Shown here: positions 1 to 7,134 of the stretch, piece after piece
Layout of the letters: each line of letters begins with the position of its first letter
Numbering within the stretch: position 1 is the first letter of the stretch
Made by a program: the position numbers and the translations under genes
Notes under the pieces: generated by a model
Told to the model about the DNA's origin: nothing
What the model saw: the letters and a program-made list of their open reading frames with translations, nothing else
Database searches by the model: none
Assembly: GCA_025869455.1 (NCBI GenBank)
Contig: JAOZVT010000064.1
Coordinates: 4,129-21,084 of the forward strand
Length of the DNA: 16,956 bases
Source: Prosthecobacter sp.
GTDB lineage: Bacteria; Verrucomicrobiota; Verrucomicrobiia; Verrucomicrobiales; Verrucomicrobiaceae
Direction of reading: 5' to 3'

Positions 1-191
1 ACTAATTCCGCGCATTCCCCTGCTGCGAGCCGCTCTCCGTCAGTTGCGGCGCAACTGACCTACTTGGCTGCTGCCGCAAAGTAGGCCCGTTGGGCTCCAA
101 CGGGCATCTCGCGCCTCGTTCGCTCGACTAATTCCGCGCATTCCCCTGCTGCGAGCCGCTCTCCGTCAGTTGCGGCGCAACAGACCTACTG
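1..191. repeat. Direct repeat (126-bp period) with hairpins upstream of dnaG
   Basis: Bases 1-55 recur identically at 127-181, and the match continues to about 65/191 with two substitutions (56/182 and 65/191), so a unit of about 126 bp is duplicated; the first copy may begin before the window. Each copy carries a hairpin: 39-47 pairs perfectly with 51-59 across a GGC loop (GTCAGTTGC/GCAACTGAC), and the second copy (165-173 with 177-185) has one stem mismatch. A second hairpin in the unit pairs 85-92 with 98-105 (GCCCGTTG/CAACGGGC). No open reading frame here looks real. This resembles the short palindromic intergenic repeats common in Verrucomicrobiota. No dnaG promoter could be recognised in 192-257. 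Confidence 0.85.
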
Positions 192-257
192 GGCGGCAGA
201 TCAATCTACCTTCCGACAGTTGCGTAGCGCTTCTGCATCCGCCATCTTAGTGCCCCC

Positions 258-2072
258 ATGCCTAGAATCCCGGAAGAAACCCTTCAGCAAGTGCTCGCCG
301 CCACGGACATCGTGGACTTGGTCGGGCGCTCGGTGAAGCTGCGCCGGGCAGGCACCAACTGGGTGGGCCTCTGCCCCTTCCACAACGAAAAGTCACCTTC
401 CTTCAACGTCCGTCCTTCCACCAATTCCTACCACTGCTTCGGCTGCGGTGCGGGTGGAAATGCCTTCCGCTTCATCATGGAGCATGATGGGCTGACCTTC
501 ATGGAGGCCGTCAAACGCTTGGCGGAGGGCGCGGGCATCCGCATCGAGGAAGAAGTCTGGGATGAGAATGCGGAAGCCATTGCCAAACAGCGCAGTGCCA
601 TGATCCGTGTCCACAAGGACATCTCCGCCTGGTATCACCAGCTTCTCATGAAGCACCCCATGGCAGATGCCGCACGGCAGTATCTCAAAAGCCGTGGCAT
701 CACCGCCGAAGTGGCCAAAAACTGGCAACTCGGCTACGCCCCGCCCAACACCCAACCCCTGCGCGAATGGGCCATCAAAAACAAGATCGGCTCTGCCCTG
801 CTTATCGAGGCCGGCATCTTGGCGACCAGTGAAGAACGAGGTGATTCCTACCCCCGCTTTCGGCATCGCCTCATGTTCCCCATCCGCAATGACAATGGCG
901 AGGTCATTGCTTTCAGCGGACGAGTATTGGAGGCCGACGCCAAAGCCGCCAAGTACCTCAACTCCCCCGAAACGCTCCTTTTTAACAAAAGCAAAGTCCT
1001 CTTCGGGTTCGATAAATCCAAACGCAGTATTTCCAAATCCGGCCAAGCCATCGTCTGCGAAGGCCAGATTGATACCCTCATGGTCTTCGAGGCTGGGTTT
1101 CAAAACGTCGTCGCCGGACAAGGCACGGCATTTACAGAGTTCCACGCCAAAGCCTTAAAACGCCAAGCGGATGAAGTCGTCCTTTGCTACGACTCTGACA
1201 ACGCGGGTTACAAAGCCGCCGAGCGTGCCTTCCAGGCCCTGGCTCCCTTTGGTCTCATCGTCAAAGTGGCCATGCTGCCCAAGGGTGAAGACCCCGATTC
1301 CTACATCCGCAAAAATGGCATCGAAGCCTTTGGCGAACTCATCAAGGAAGCCAAAGATTTCGTGGACTACCAGCTCGCCAGCGTCGGTTCCCGCCGGGAT
1401 CTCACGGAGATGCGTGAGCGCATCAAGTTTGCCGAAGAAATGGCGGAAAACGTCAAGCTCTTCGACACGCCCATGGCCAAGGAAACGACGATCCAGCGCG
1501 TGGCCCGTAGCCTAGGTATCTCTGAAGAGATCATGCGCAAGCTGGTCACTAAGGCCGAAAAGAACACCGGCCGGGCGAAGAAAAAAGAAGCCCCCAACGA
1601 GCGCCCTGGCGAAAAGCTCCTCGCCGCCCAGGATCCCACCGCCCTCCTCCTCTGCCGCATCGCCATCGCCGAACCCGAAGTCCTGCTTTGGCTGCGTGAG
1701 CATGGAGATCAAAATATTCTGCACGACCTCTCCGGTACCGATCTTTTGGCACGCATTTGGTTAGACGATTACGATCCTAGCAACGCGGATGCCTTCAACA
1801 GCTTCCTCCTGACCCTGGATCGTGATGAAGAAGCCGCTCTGACTCAGGTCCTGCACATGCCTCCTGCGCCTGGTAAATTATCAGATGCGCAGCACGCGCT
1901 TCAGATCCTCTCCATCACCCGCCTCCAGCAGCAGAAGCTCCGCCTGCAAACTCAGCTCAAGCAGCCCAACCTGGACCCCCAAGAAGCCTCCGACATCCAG
2001 CGCGAGATCATGGACCTCCACAAAGAACTGACCGAGGCGCAACGCAGCGTCGCGGAAGCCTCGAAAGGCTAA
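258..2072 (+). CDS. dnaG: DNA primase DnaG
   Basis: Makes the RNA primers for lagging-strand synthesis and replication restart, working with the replicative helicase. The 604-residue length is usual for DnaG. Order of domains: N-terminal CHC2 zinc finger with C39, H42, C60 and C63 (CPFH, then CFGC); the catalytic core motif RFRHRLMFPIRN (about 200-211) and the KYLNSPET block (about 232); Toprim with the acidic residue E268 in EGQID and D312/D314 in YDSDNAG, followed by KGEDPDSYI (about 342); then a C-terminal helicase-interaction region ending in a charged coiled-coil-like stretch (about 555-600). The Toprim motif reads EGQID where EGYMD is commoner; the acidic residues are kept. The ATG at 258 puts the zinc finger at its normal distance from the N terminus; there is no Shine-Dalgarno. 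rpoD does not follow: downstream is repeat-rich non-coding DNA and then a convergent gene. Confidence 0.97.
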   Translation: MPRIPEETLQQVLAATDIVDLVGRSVKLRRAGTNWVGLCPFHNEKSPSFNVRPSTNSYHCFGCGAGGNAFRFIMEHDGLTFMEAVKRLAEGAGIRIEEEVWDENAEAIAKQRSAMIRVHKDISAWYHQLLMKHPMADAARQYLKSRGITAEVAKNWQLGYAPPNTQPLREWAIKNKIGSALLIEAGILATSEERGDSYPRFRHRLMFPIRNDNGEVIAFSGRVLEADAKAAKYLNSPETLLFNKSKVLFGFDKSKRSISKSGQAIVCEGQIDTLMVFEAGFQNVVAGQGTAFTEFHAKALKRQADEVVLCYDSDNAGYKAAERAFQALAPFGLIVKVAMLPKGEDPDSYIRKNGIEAFGELIKEAKDFVDYQLASVGSRRDLTEMRERIKFAEEMAENVKLFDTPMAKETTIQRVARSLGISEEIMRKLVTKAEKNTGRAKKKEAPNERPGEKLLAAQDPTALLLCRIAIAEPEVLLWLREHGDQNILHDLSGTDLLARIWLDDYDPSNADAFNSFLLTLDRDEEAALTQVLHMPPAPGKLSDAQHALQILSITRLQQQKLRLQTQLKQPNLDPQEASDIQREIMDLHKELTEAQRSVAEASKG

Positions 2073-2091
2073 CAAACTGCATTTCAAAACA

Positions 2092-2143
2092 TCAGCACTC
2101 AAATGCTGAAGGAATGACTTTCCCAAGGACCTATTCTTTGGGA
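2092..2143 (+). terminator. Possible transcript-end hairpins after dnaG
   Basis: Two small hairpins follow the dnaG stop: 2092-2097 pairs with 2104-2109 (TCAGCA/TGCTGA), and 2121-2126 with 2138-2143 (TCCCAA/TTGGGA). Neither is followed by a run of T, so they are not classical intrinsic terminators. They may slow or protect the transcript end, or be chance. Confidence 0.25.
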
Positions 2144-2170
2144 TGAACCTGAGCCTTGGCAGAGACTGCC

Positions 2171-2415
2171 GTGTCGCAGAGCGACACTCGTTTAATAGCC
2201 CTGGCCTTTCAAGGCCGGGAGGAGATCATTAGCGTTTCCCGCAAGCCAAAGCGTCGCAGAGCGACGCCCGAACCGATCGCTAGGAAAGTCAGGACTGCCT
2301 GGGAGAGAAGCGCCCTGTTCGCGTGTCGCTCTGCGACACCATCTATAGCACCTAACACCGAATGTAGTACACGGCCTTGAAAGGCCGTGCTAAGACTCGG
2401 CTGCCGCCCTGCGGC
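2171..2415. repeat. Cluster of six short palindromes in the dnaG/lipoprotein gap
   Basis: The 414-bp gap 2073-2486 holds no credible gene but has six near-perfect hairpins: 2171-2177/2181-2187 (GTGTCGC-AGA-GCGACAC), 2203-2208/2211-2216 (GGCCTT/AAGGCC), 2251-2257/2261-2267 (GCGTCGC-AGA-GCGACGC), 2323-2329/2333-2339 (GTGTCGC-TCT-GCGACAC), 2370-2378/2381-2389 (CACGGCCTT/AAGGCCGTG) and 2403-2407/2411-2415 (GCCGC/GCGGC). There are two motif types: GTCGC-AGA-GCGAC (three copies, the third with the complementary loop TCT) and GGCCTT-AAGGCC (two copies). This is the pattern of REP-like palindromes spread between genes. The remaining 2416-2486 is AT-rich with no recognised signal. Confidence 0.85.
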
Positions 2416-2486
2416 AAAGAAGAAGATCCCGAATCACAAAATATCTGATTCTAAAAAAGTGATCTTACCCCGCATGAATATCCGTG

Positions 2487-2819
2487 TTACCTCGGGCTCT
2501 CATAAAAAATGTAGCTGGTCGAATAATCGCTGAACTCAAAGTACACGCGCTTTTCACCCGCATCTTTTGCCCCGTTCAGATTCTCATCCAGCACCCCATA
2601 ACCGTAACGGTAGGGGCGTGAAACACTAACGTCCGTGCCCGTGGCGGTCGTTAGTTTATCCACCTGGATGAACTTCTTCACCAGTTTCTCCCCGGCATAC
2701 ACTTCCAATATCCCATTCACCCCGGTCCAGTTTTGCAATGACCGACTTACCTGGTTTTGAGTCTCCTGCGTACAGGCCGGGATCAGCGCGAGCAAACAGA
2801 GTAGCAGCAGCGGTTTCAT
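2487..2819 (-). CDS. Small predicted lipoprotein, function unknown
   Basis: A 110-residue protein with a signal peptide (MKPLLLLCLLALIPAC): a positive N terminus, a leucine-rich core and a lipobox IPAC with C16 as the probable lipidated cysteine, so it should sit on a membrane facing the periplasm. The mature part is polar and beta-prone. It contains DENLNGAKDAGEKRVYFEF (about 78-96), which resembles an Asp/Asn-rich Ca-binding-like loop, but no family was recognised. It is the last of four co-directional leftward genes, 80 bp after the amidase gene, and may share its transcript. The start is set by the signal peptide; no Shine-Dalgarno is visible. Confidence 0.8.
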   Translation of the reverse strand: MKPLLLLCLLALIPACTQETQNQVSRSLQNWTGVNGILEVYAGEKLVKKFIQVDKLTTATGTDVSVSRPYRYGYGVLDENLNGAKDAGEKRVYFEFSDYSTSYIFYESPR

Positions 2820-2899
2820 GACTGTACATCGTCCGTCGCCGACAGACCGCCAGTAGAAAACCTGGACATTTTTGCAACAATGCCCAAGGCCCCGCCTCC

Positions 2900-4417
2900 T
2901 TAGGCGAATAACGGCGATGGCTGAAACTCGCGCACTTTTTCAAACGCATGCCCCAACCCGAGCAGTTGCGCCTCTGACCAAGCTGTTCCCACAAAGGACA
3001 AACCGATCGGCAAATCATCCACCATCCCCATCGGCACGGTCAGATGCGGATAACCAGCCACCGCTGCAGCCGTGCCGAACCCTCGGGACCGGGCATCTCC
3101 CAGCTCCAGATTCACTCTTCCAGCGGGATCATTGGTCGGGCAGATCAGGGCATCCAGCCGATCTTTTTTCAGCGCGGCATCCAGCCCCTCTGGCCCGGCC
3201 AGCCGCAGAGACACCGCCCGCAGTTTCTCCGCCTCCGCCAGATGTTCAGGTGTATTTCGTGTCTCAGCTTCAATGAAATACTCCTGGTTAAAATGCTTCA
3301 TTTCCATCCCACCAAACTCCTGGTTATACGCAATCAAATCCGCCAGAGAACTCACTGTGGCCCCACGCTGAAGAAGGTAAGCATTCAACTCCTGACGAAA
3401 ATCCGTCAGCATGACATGCCCCGCCGTGGATGCGGCTTCGCGATGATTCGGGATGGTCACATCCTCCACTATCTCCGCCCCGGCCTCGCGCATCCGATCC
3501 AGAGATTGATCGAACAGTTTAAGCACTGCCTTATTTCGTCCACTCATGGACTGCAACACGCCCAGTCGCTTACCTTTCAGGCCATCAGCTGCCAAACCAA
3601 AAGCATAGTCACCGTGTAGATGCTCCGTGGCTTTCAGCGTGAAAGGGTCCCGCTCATCCACGCCCGCTAACACATTCAATAGCAAAGCCGCATCCCGCAC
3701 CGTACGCGTCATCGGCCCTGCCGTATCCTGCCAATGCGTGATCGGGATGATCCCCGCCCGGCTGATCAACCCCACCGTGGGTTTTAACCCCACAATGCCG
3801 CAAATGCTGGCGGGACTGACAATGGAACCATTCGTCTCCGTGCCAATAGCCGCCGCACACAATCCTGCTGCCACAGCCACCGCCGAGCCACTGCTGGAGC
3901 CACTGGCCGTGTGCTCCGCATTGTAGGGATTCAGCGTCAGGCCACCGCGAGCACTCCAGCCACTGGTGGAACTAAAAGAGCGAATGTTTGCCCACTCACT
4001 AAGATTCGTTTTGCCCAAGATCGTCGCTCCGGCCTGCCGCAGACGCTGCACTAAAAAGGCATCTCTTTCAGGCCGTCGCGACCCCAGCAACGCCAGAGAT
4101 CCCGCTGTCGTCTCCATCCGATCCGCCGTCTCGATGTTGTCTTTGATTAAAATGGGGATGCCCCGCAGAGGCCCCTTCCCATGAATGGTATGCACATCTG
4201 GATTCAGCTCCAAAACAGCGCGCAACTTCGGCCCAGCCTGATCCAGCGCCGTGATCCGCTGCAAATAATGCGCCAGCACCTTTTCTGCGCTCAGATCCCC
4301 AGACCTCAGTCCGGCGGCCAGGTCCTCCAGAGTTTGCCCAGGCTGGACCAGCTTTTCCTCACGATGGCACCCCGCCAAAATTGCAAGCCCAGAGCCAAGG
4401 AAGGTGCGCCGTTTCAT
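2900..4417 (-). CDS. Exported amidase-signature family hydrolase
   Basis: A 505-residue amidase-signature enzyme that hydrolyses a C-N amide bond; the substrate cannot be read from the sequence. The Ser-cisSer-Lys machinery is present: K92 in GIPILIKDN, the cis-serine in the Gly/Ser-rich block ASGSSSGSA (171-179, S174 or S175), and the nucleophile S198 in ETNGSIVSPA. GIVGLKPTVG (207-216) follows, as usual in this family. The N terminus MKRRTFLGSGLAILAGC combines a twin-arginine (Tat) signal with a lipobox (LAGC, C17), so a folded, lipid-anchored extracytoplasmic enzyme is predicted. That makes it unlikely to be GatA of the tRNA amidotransferase, which is cytoplasmic; gatB and gatC are also absent here. 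It lies between the redoxin and lipoprotein genes, probably in one leftward transcript. Possible substrates are peptides, cell-wall amides or small amides. Confidence 0.93.
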   Translation of the reverse strand: MKRRTFLGSGLAILAGCHREEKLVQPGQTLEDLAAGLRSGDLSAEKVLAHYLQRITALDQAGPKLRAVLELNPDVHTIHGKGPLRGIPILIKDNIETADRMETTAGSLALLGSRRPERDAFLVQRLRQAGATILGKTNLSEWANIRSFSSTSGWSARGGLTLNPYNAEHTASGSSSGSAVAVAAGLCAAAIGTETNGSIVSPASICGIVGLKPTVGLISRAGIIPITHWQDTAGPMTRTVRDAALLLNVLAGVDERDPFTLKATEHLHGDYAFGLAADGLKGKRLGVLQSMSGRNKAVLKLFDQSLDRMREAGAEIVEDVTIPNHREAASTAGHVMLTDFRQELNAYLLQRGATVSSLADLIAYNQEFGGMEMKHFNQEYFIEAETRNTPEHLAEAEKLRAVSLRLAGPEGLDAALKKDRLDALICPTNDPAGRVNLELGDARSRGFGTAAAVAGYPHLTVPMGMVDDLPIGLSFVGTAWSEAQLLGLGHAFEKVREFQPSPLFA

Positions 4418-4491
4418 AAATTACGGACATCATTCTCTCCGAACTGCCCCCTTTAGGTCAAGCACGCAGGCAGGAACCGCGCAGATTTCCC

Positions 4492-5052
4492 TTACTTCAG
4501 CCCGCCGATCTTGCAGCCCTGAGCCTCCGGCTGCGGAGTTACCACCGATTTGCCAGCCAAGACCGCATCCAGTGCCTCACGCAGATCCTTCGTCGTGGCG
4601 GCTCGCTGGCGCTTCGTCGGCCCCAGGTAAAGGTCATTGATGCGCCCTTTATAAAGAGTCTCCCCCGTCGGAGACAGCACCACCGCCTCCGGTGTCACAT
4701 GTGCATCCACGAGCTTGGCCAAACGCTGATCCTGATCCACCAGCACCGTCGTTTTCACCTGCGACATATCCGCATGCTGGAAGGCCACCTCCACCGTGAT
4801 CTCAGAGTCTGAATGCACCAGATACACCGCCACCCGGTCCGCATAATCCGCCGAGATGGCATTGATCTCCGTCATGAAAGGCCGAGTCGTCGAACAAAAA
4901 GGCGACACAAAAAACAGCACGAGGGCCTTCTTTTCCCCAGCGACCAACGGCGTGTGCATCTTTCCATCAATACCCTGGAGTTCCAGCGCAGGATCTGCCG
5001 CCAGCAGACCGAAGGACACCGTCAGACACAGGAGCGACAAAAGAAATTTCAT
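4492..5052 (-). CDS. Exported thioredoxin-like (redoxin) protein of PVC type
   Basis: A 186-residue protein beginning at MKFLLSLLCLTVSFGLLAAD; the reading frame is open upstream to 5097, but this internal ATG gives a clean signal peptide and is preferred. The mature part is a thioredoxin-fold domain of the AhpC/TSA-redoxin kind: beta strand LVLFFVS, then PFCSTTRPF with the single N-terminal cysteine C53 (in place of a CxxC pair), the cis-proline region VTPEAVVLSPTG, YKGRINDLY, and a C-terminal GCKI with C180. The TPEA, Y-GRI-D-Y and GC-I blocks are familiar from redoxins of Planctomycetes and Verrucomicrobia, where the second conserved cysteine is at the C terminus. Its role is probably periplasmic thiol redox chemistry, with C53 and C180 as a possible resolving pair. 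It lies 64 bp downstream of the membrane-protein gene and 74 bp upstream of the amidase gene. Confidence 0.85.
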   Translation of the reverse strand: MKFLLSLLCLTVSFGLLAADPALELQGIDGKMHTPLVAGEKKALVLFFVSPFCSTTRPFMTEINAISADYADRVAVYLVHSDSEITVEVAFQHADMSQVKTTVLVDQDQRLAKLVDAHVTPEAVVLSPTGETLYKGRINDLYLGPTKRQRAATTKDLREALDAVLAGKSVVTPQPEAQGCKIGGLK

Positions 5053-5116
5053 AAGAACTACCAAACGCACACTCCCGCCCCCGCTCTTTCCAGGCAATTC
5101 CTATTCCTCGCGGCCC

Positions 5117-5494
5117 TCAGCGCCGTTCCTCCAGGTAAAAAGCCACCACAGCCCGGCCCCACATGAAGGTCAGAAAAAGGCCCGTAAGGCTCAATAAATC
5201 CAGCCCCCGAGTCATCAGCCCAGGCAGCCAGACCGCCATTCCTAAAAGGTTCAGAATCAAGCCCACAAATACCAGAGGCCGCAGAGGCAACTGCCCACTC
5301 AGGGCAAAGAGCGAGCCGAAAACATAAAGGCTACCAAAACCTGCATAAACCCCAAATCCTGAATCTTTAGCAGGTACGAGCAGCTTCAGGCCGAGCCACA
5401 AAAACAGCAGTCCCGTGTAGGGCACCGCCGCTACAAAAAAGCACCAGCGAGCCTGCCTCACCGCGTCCAAAGTCTCCGAATAAGAATCTTCCAT
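5117..5494 (-). CDS. Small four-helix membrane protein, function unknown
   Basis: A 125-residue protein with a short soluble N terminus (about 1-16) and four likely membrane helices at about 18-40, 46-66, 71-92 and 97-120, ending in a charged tail (EERR). No conserved catalytic motif or family was recognised. It is the first gene of the leftward group, whose other members are an exported redoxin, an exported amidase and a lipoprotein. Its start at 5492-5494 is preceded by GGAAGGGG, the nearest thing to a Shine-Dalgarno among the annotated genes, though very close to the ATG. It is divergent from the GAPDH gene, with 182 bp between the two starts. Confidence 0.75.
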   Translation of the reverse strand: MEDSYSETLDAVRQARWCFFVAAVPYTGLLFLWLGLKLLVPAKDSGFGVYAGFGSLYVFGSLFALSGQLPLRPLVFVGLILNLLGMAVWLPGLMTRGLDLLSLTGLFLTFMWGRAVVAFYLEERR

Positions 5495-5585
5495 CCCCTT
5501 CCTGGCGTAAAATCCGCAGCCAAAAGATCATCCTGGTTCAAAAATCCGCCATTCCGTCTGACAAGCGGCCTTCCATAACCGCCAG

Positions 5586-5614
5586 TTGACGCCCCCCCTG
5601 TCCTGCACTATGCA
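5586..5614 (+). promoter_or_regulatory. Candidate sigma-70 promoter of the GAPDH gene
   Basis: TTGACG (5586-5591) and TATGCA (5609-5614) are separated by 17 bp, a good -35 element with a weaker -10, about 60 bp before the GAPDH start. In the leader, 5626-5630 pairs with 5641-5645 (GATGC/GCATC), and TCTC (5620-5623) pairs with GAGA (5646-5649) after a 2-nt bulge, giving a small 5' UTR hairpin. Assignment is by consensus only. Confidence 0.5.
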
Positions 5615-5676
5615 AATAGTCTCTTGATGCGCTTCCTGCTGCATCGAGAAAACGCAAATCCCACTCCCTCACTAAA

Positions 5677-6726
5677 ATGGTCAAAATCGGCATCAATGGT
5701 TTCGGGCGCATCGGCCGCCTCGTGTTTCGCGCAATCTGTGATCAAGGCCTCTTGGGCAAAGAGATCGAAGTCGTCGCCGTGAACGACCTCGTGCCTGCTG
5801 ACAACCTCGCCTACCTCGTCAAGTACGACTCCACCCAGGGTAAGGCTAAGGAAGAAGTTTCCTCCAAGAAGAGCAGCCCTGAGCTGGCAGAAGACGACAT
5901 CCTGGTCGTGGACGGCCATGAGATCAAGTGCCTCGCCGTTCGTGCAGGCCCTTCCGCATTGCCTTGGAAAGAACTCGGCGTGGACATCGTCATCGAGTCC
6001 ACCGGTCTCTTCACTGAGCGCAGCAAGGCCCAGGGTCACATCGACGCTGGCGCTAAGAAGGTCATCATTTCTGCTCCTGGCAAAGAAGAAGACATCACCA
6101 TCGTCATGGGCGTGAACCATGAGAAGTATGACCCGGCTAACCACCACGTCATCTCCAACGCTTCCTGCACCACAAACTGCTTGGCCCCGGTCGTGCACGT
6201 GTTGCTGAAAGAAGGTTTCGGCGTCGCCGAAGGCCTCATGACCACCATCCACAGCTACACCGCCACCCAGAAGACCGTGGACGGCCCGAGCGCCAAGGAT
6301 TGGAAAGGTGGCCGTTCCGCCGCCATCAACATCATCCCAAGCGGCACTGGCGCAGCCAAGGCTGTTGGTCTGGCCATCCCAGAAGTGAAGGGCAAGCTCA
6401 CCGGCATGTCCTTCCGCGTTCCAACTCCAACCGTCTCCGTCGTTGACCTCACCGTCAAAACAGAGAAGGAAACGAGCTACGCAGAAATCTCTGCTGCCAT
6501 GAAGAAGGCCAGCGAAACCTACCTCAAAGGTATCCTCAACTGGACCAAGGACGAAGTGGTCAGCACCGACTTCATCCACGACCAGCACAGCTCCATCTTC
6601 GACGCAGGTTCTGGCATCGAGCTTAACAGCAAGTTCTTCAAGCTGGTCAGCTGGTACGACAACGAGTGGGGTTACTCCAACCGCGTTGTTGACCTTGTGA
6701 AATACATCGTCAGCAAAGGTCTGTAA
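5677..6726 (+). CDS. gap: Glyceraldehyde-3-phosphate dehydrogenase, type I
   Basis: Converts glyceraldehyde 3-phosphate, NAD+ and phosphate to 1,3-bisphosphoglycerate in glycolysis, and the reverse in gluconeogenesis; a cytoplasmic tetramer. The 349 residues show the Rossmann motif INGFGRIGR (6-14), the acidic residue D37 in VNDL that favours NAD+ over NADP+, the active-site SNASCTTNCLAP with catalytic C164, its partner H192 in TIHSYTATQ, and the C-terminal WYDNEWGYSNR (326-336). Residues 54-72 form a Lys/Ser/Glu-rich segment about seven residues longer than the equivalent loop in E. coli GapA. No other glycolytic gene (pgk, tpi) adjoins it, and it has its own candidate promoter and terminator, so it is probably monocistronic. 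GC-ending codons such as AAG, CTC and ACC dominate, as expected for a highly expressed gene. Confidence 0.98.
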   Translation: MVKIGINGFGRIGRLVFRAICDQGLLGKEIEVVAVNDLVPADNLAYLVKYDSTQGKAKEEVSSKKSSPELAEDDILVVDGHEIKCLAVRAGPSALPWKELGVDIVIESTGLFTERSKAQGHIDAGAKKVIISAPGKEEDITIVMGVNHEKYDPANHHVISNASCTTNCLAPVVHVLLKEGFGVAEGLMTTIHSYTATQKTVDGPSAKDWKGGRSAAINIIPSGTGAAKAVGLAIPEVKGKLTGMSFRVPTPTVSVVDLTVKTEKETSYAEISAAMKKASETYLKGILNWTKDEVVSTDFIHDQHSSIFDAGSGIELNSKFFKLVSWYDNEWGYSNRVVDLVKYIVSKGL

Positions 6727-6757
6727 TTCGAGAGAATACAGGAACCCTTTCCTATTT

Positions 6758-6793
6758 AAACGGGCCGGCTCGCAAGAGTCCGGCCCGTTTTTT
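6758..6793 (+). terminator. Intrinsic terminator of the GAPDH gene
   Basis: A strong hairpin, 6758-6768 pairing perfectly with 6780-6790 (AAACGGGCCGG/CCGGCCCGTTT). The inner bases CTC/GAG (6769-6771/6776-6778) also pair, with a bulged T at 6779. A run of six T (6788-6793) follows. It starts 31 bp after the stop codon. Confidence 0.95.
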
Positions 6794-6898
6794 ATTTCCC
6801 CATGGAGCGCACGCGTGCTGTTTCCTGCGTCCCGCCGAAGACCGTTCTCAAAGCCCCGTTTCACCATCTCACCAGTCACTTTGTAAAAACCACCTCTC

Positions 6899-6967
6899 CA
6901 CTCGCCCGGCCATCTCGCCCCTTCTTCTCCCCCTCCTGTAAATCCTGTCCATCTTGTTAATCCTGTA
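6899..6967. repeat. AATCCTGT-type interspersed repeat, copy 1
   Basis: After a block CACTCGCCCGGCCATCTCGCC comes a series of quasi-periodic (11-12 nt) units: CTGTAAATCCTGT, CCATCTTGT, TAATCCTGT. A related stretch lies at 9371-9440. Sequences of this kind (reverse strand: ACAGGATTAACAAGATGG) are, to my recollection, scattered between genes in many Verrucomicrobiota and Planctomycetota. The rest of the 340-bp gap 6794-7134 is C-rich on this strand and holds no convincing gene; no clear promoter for lutA was identified in it. Confidence 0.75.
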
Positions 6968-7134
6968 AAAAATACCACGCACTCCCTCCCGCACCCGAAT
7001 CCATCTCATACTCTCAAAAACTCCCGCCCAAACCGATTCCCCCCCTTTTAGTCCCCCCATGTGCATTTCAGTCATGACAGCGTGCACCGCCTCCTGCTAG
7101 GCTTGCAGTTCATCTCGCGTAAACTTCTGCACGC

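Noticed and set aside
2156..2380. 74-codon open frame in the dnaG downstream gap
   Set aside because: It runs through four palindromes, and its composition follows the repeats; no start signal or protein feature supports it.
2171..2415. Possible CRISPR array
   Set aside because: The repeated units are short palindromes of two types with irregular spacing and both orientations, without constant-length spacers or cas genes.
2900..4417. GatA subunit of the tRNA amidotransferase
   Set aside because: The amidase motifs fit, but the Tat/lipoprotein signal and the lack of gatB or gatC nearby point to an exported enzyme.
5053..5097. Upstream extension of the redoxin gene to a start at 5097
   Set aside because: The extra 15 residues (MPGKSGGGSVRLVVL) spoil a clean signal peptide that begins at the ATG 5050-5052.
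5608..6978. Long (456-codon) minus-strand open frame antisense to GAPDH
   Set aside because: It lies over a clear GAPDH gene, has no recognisable domain, runs across the terminator hairpin, and arises from the strong codon bias of the plus-strand gene.
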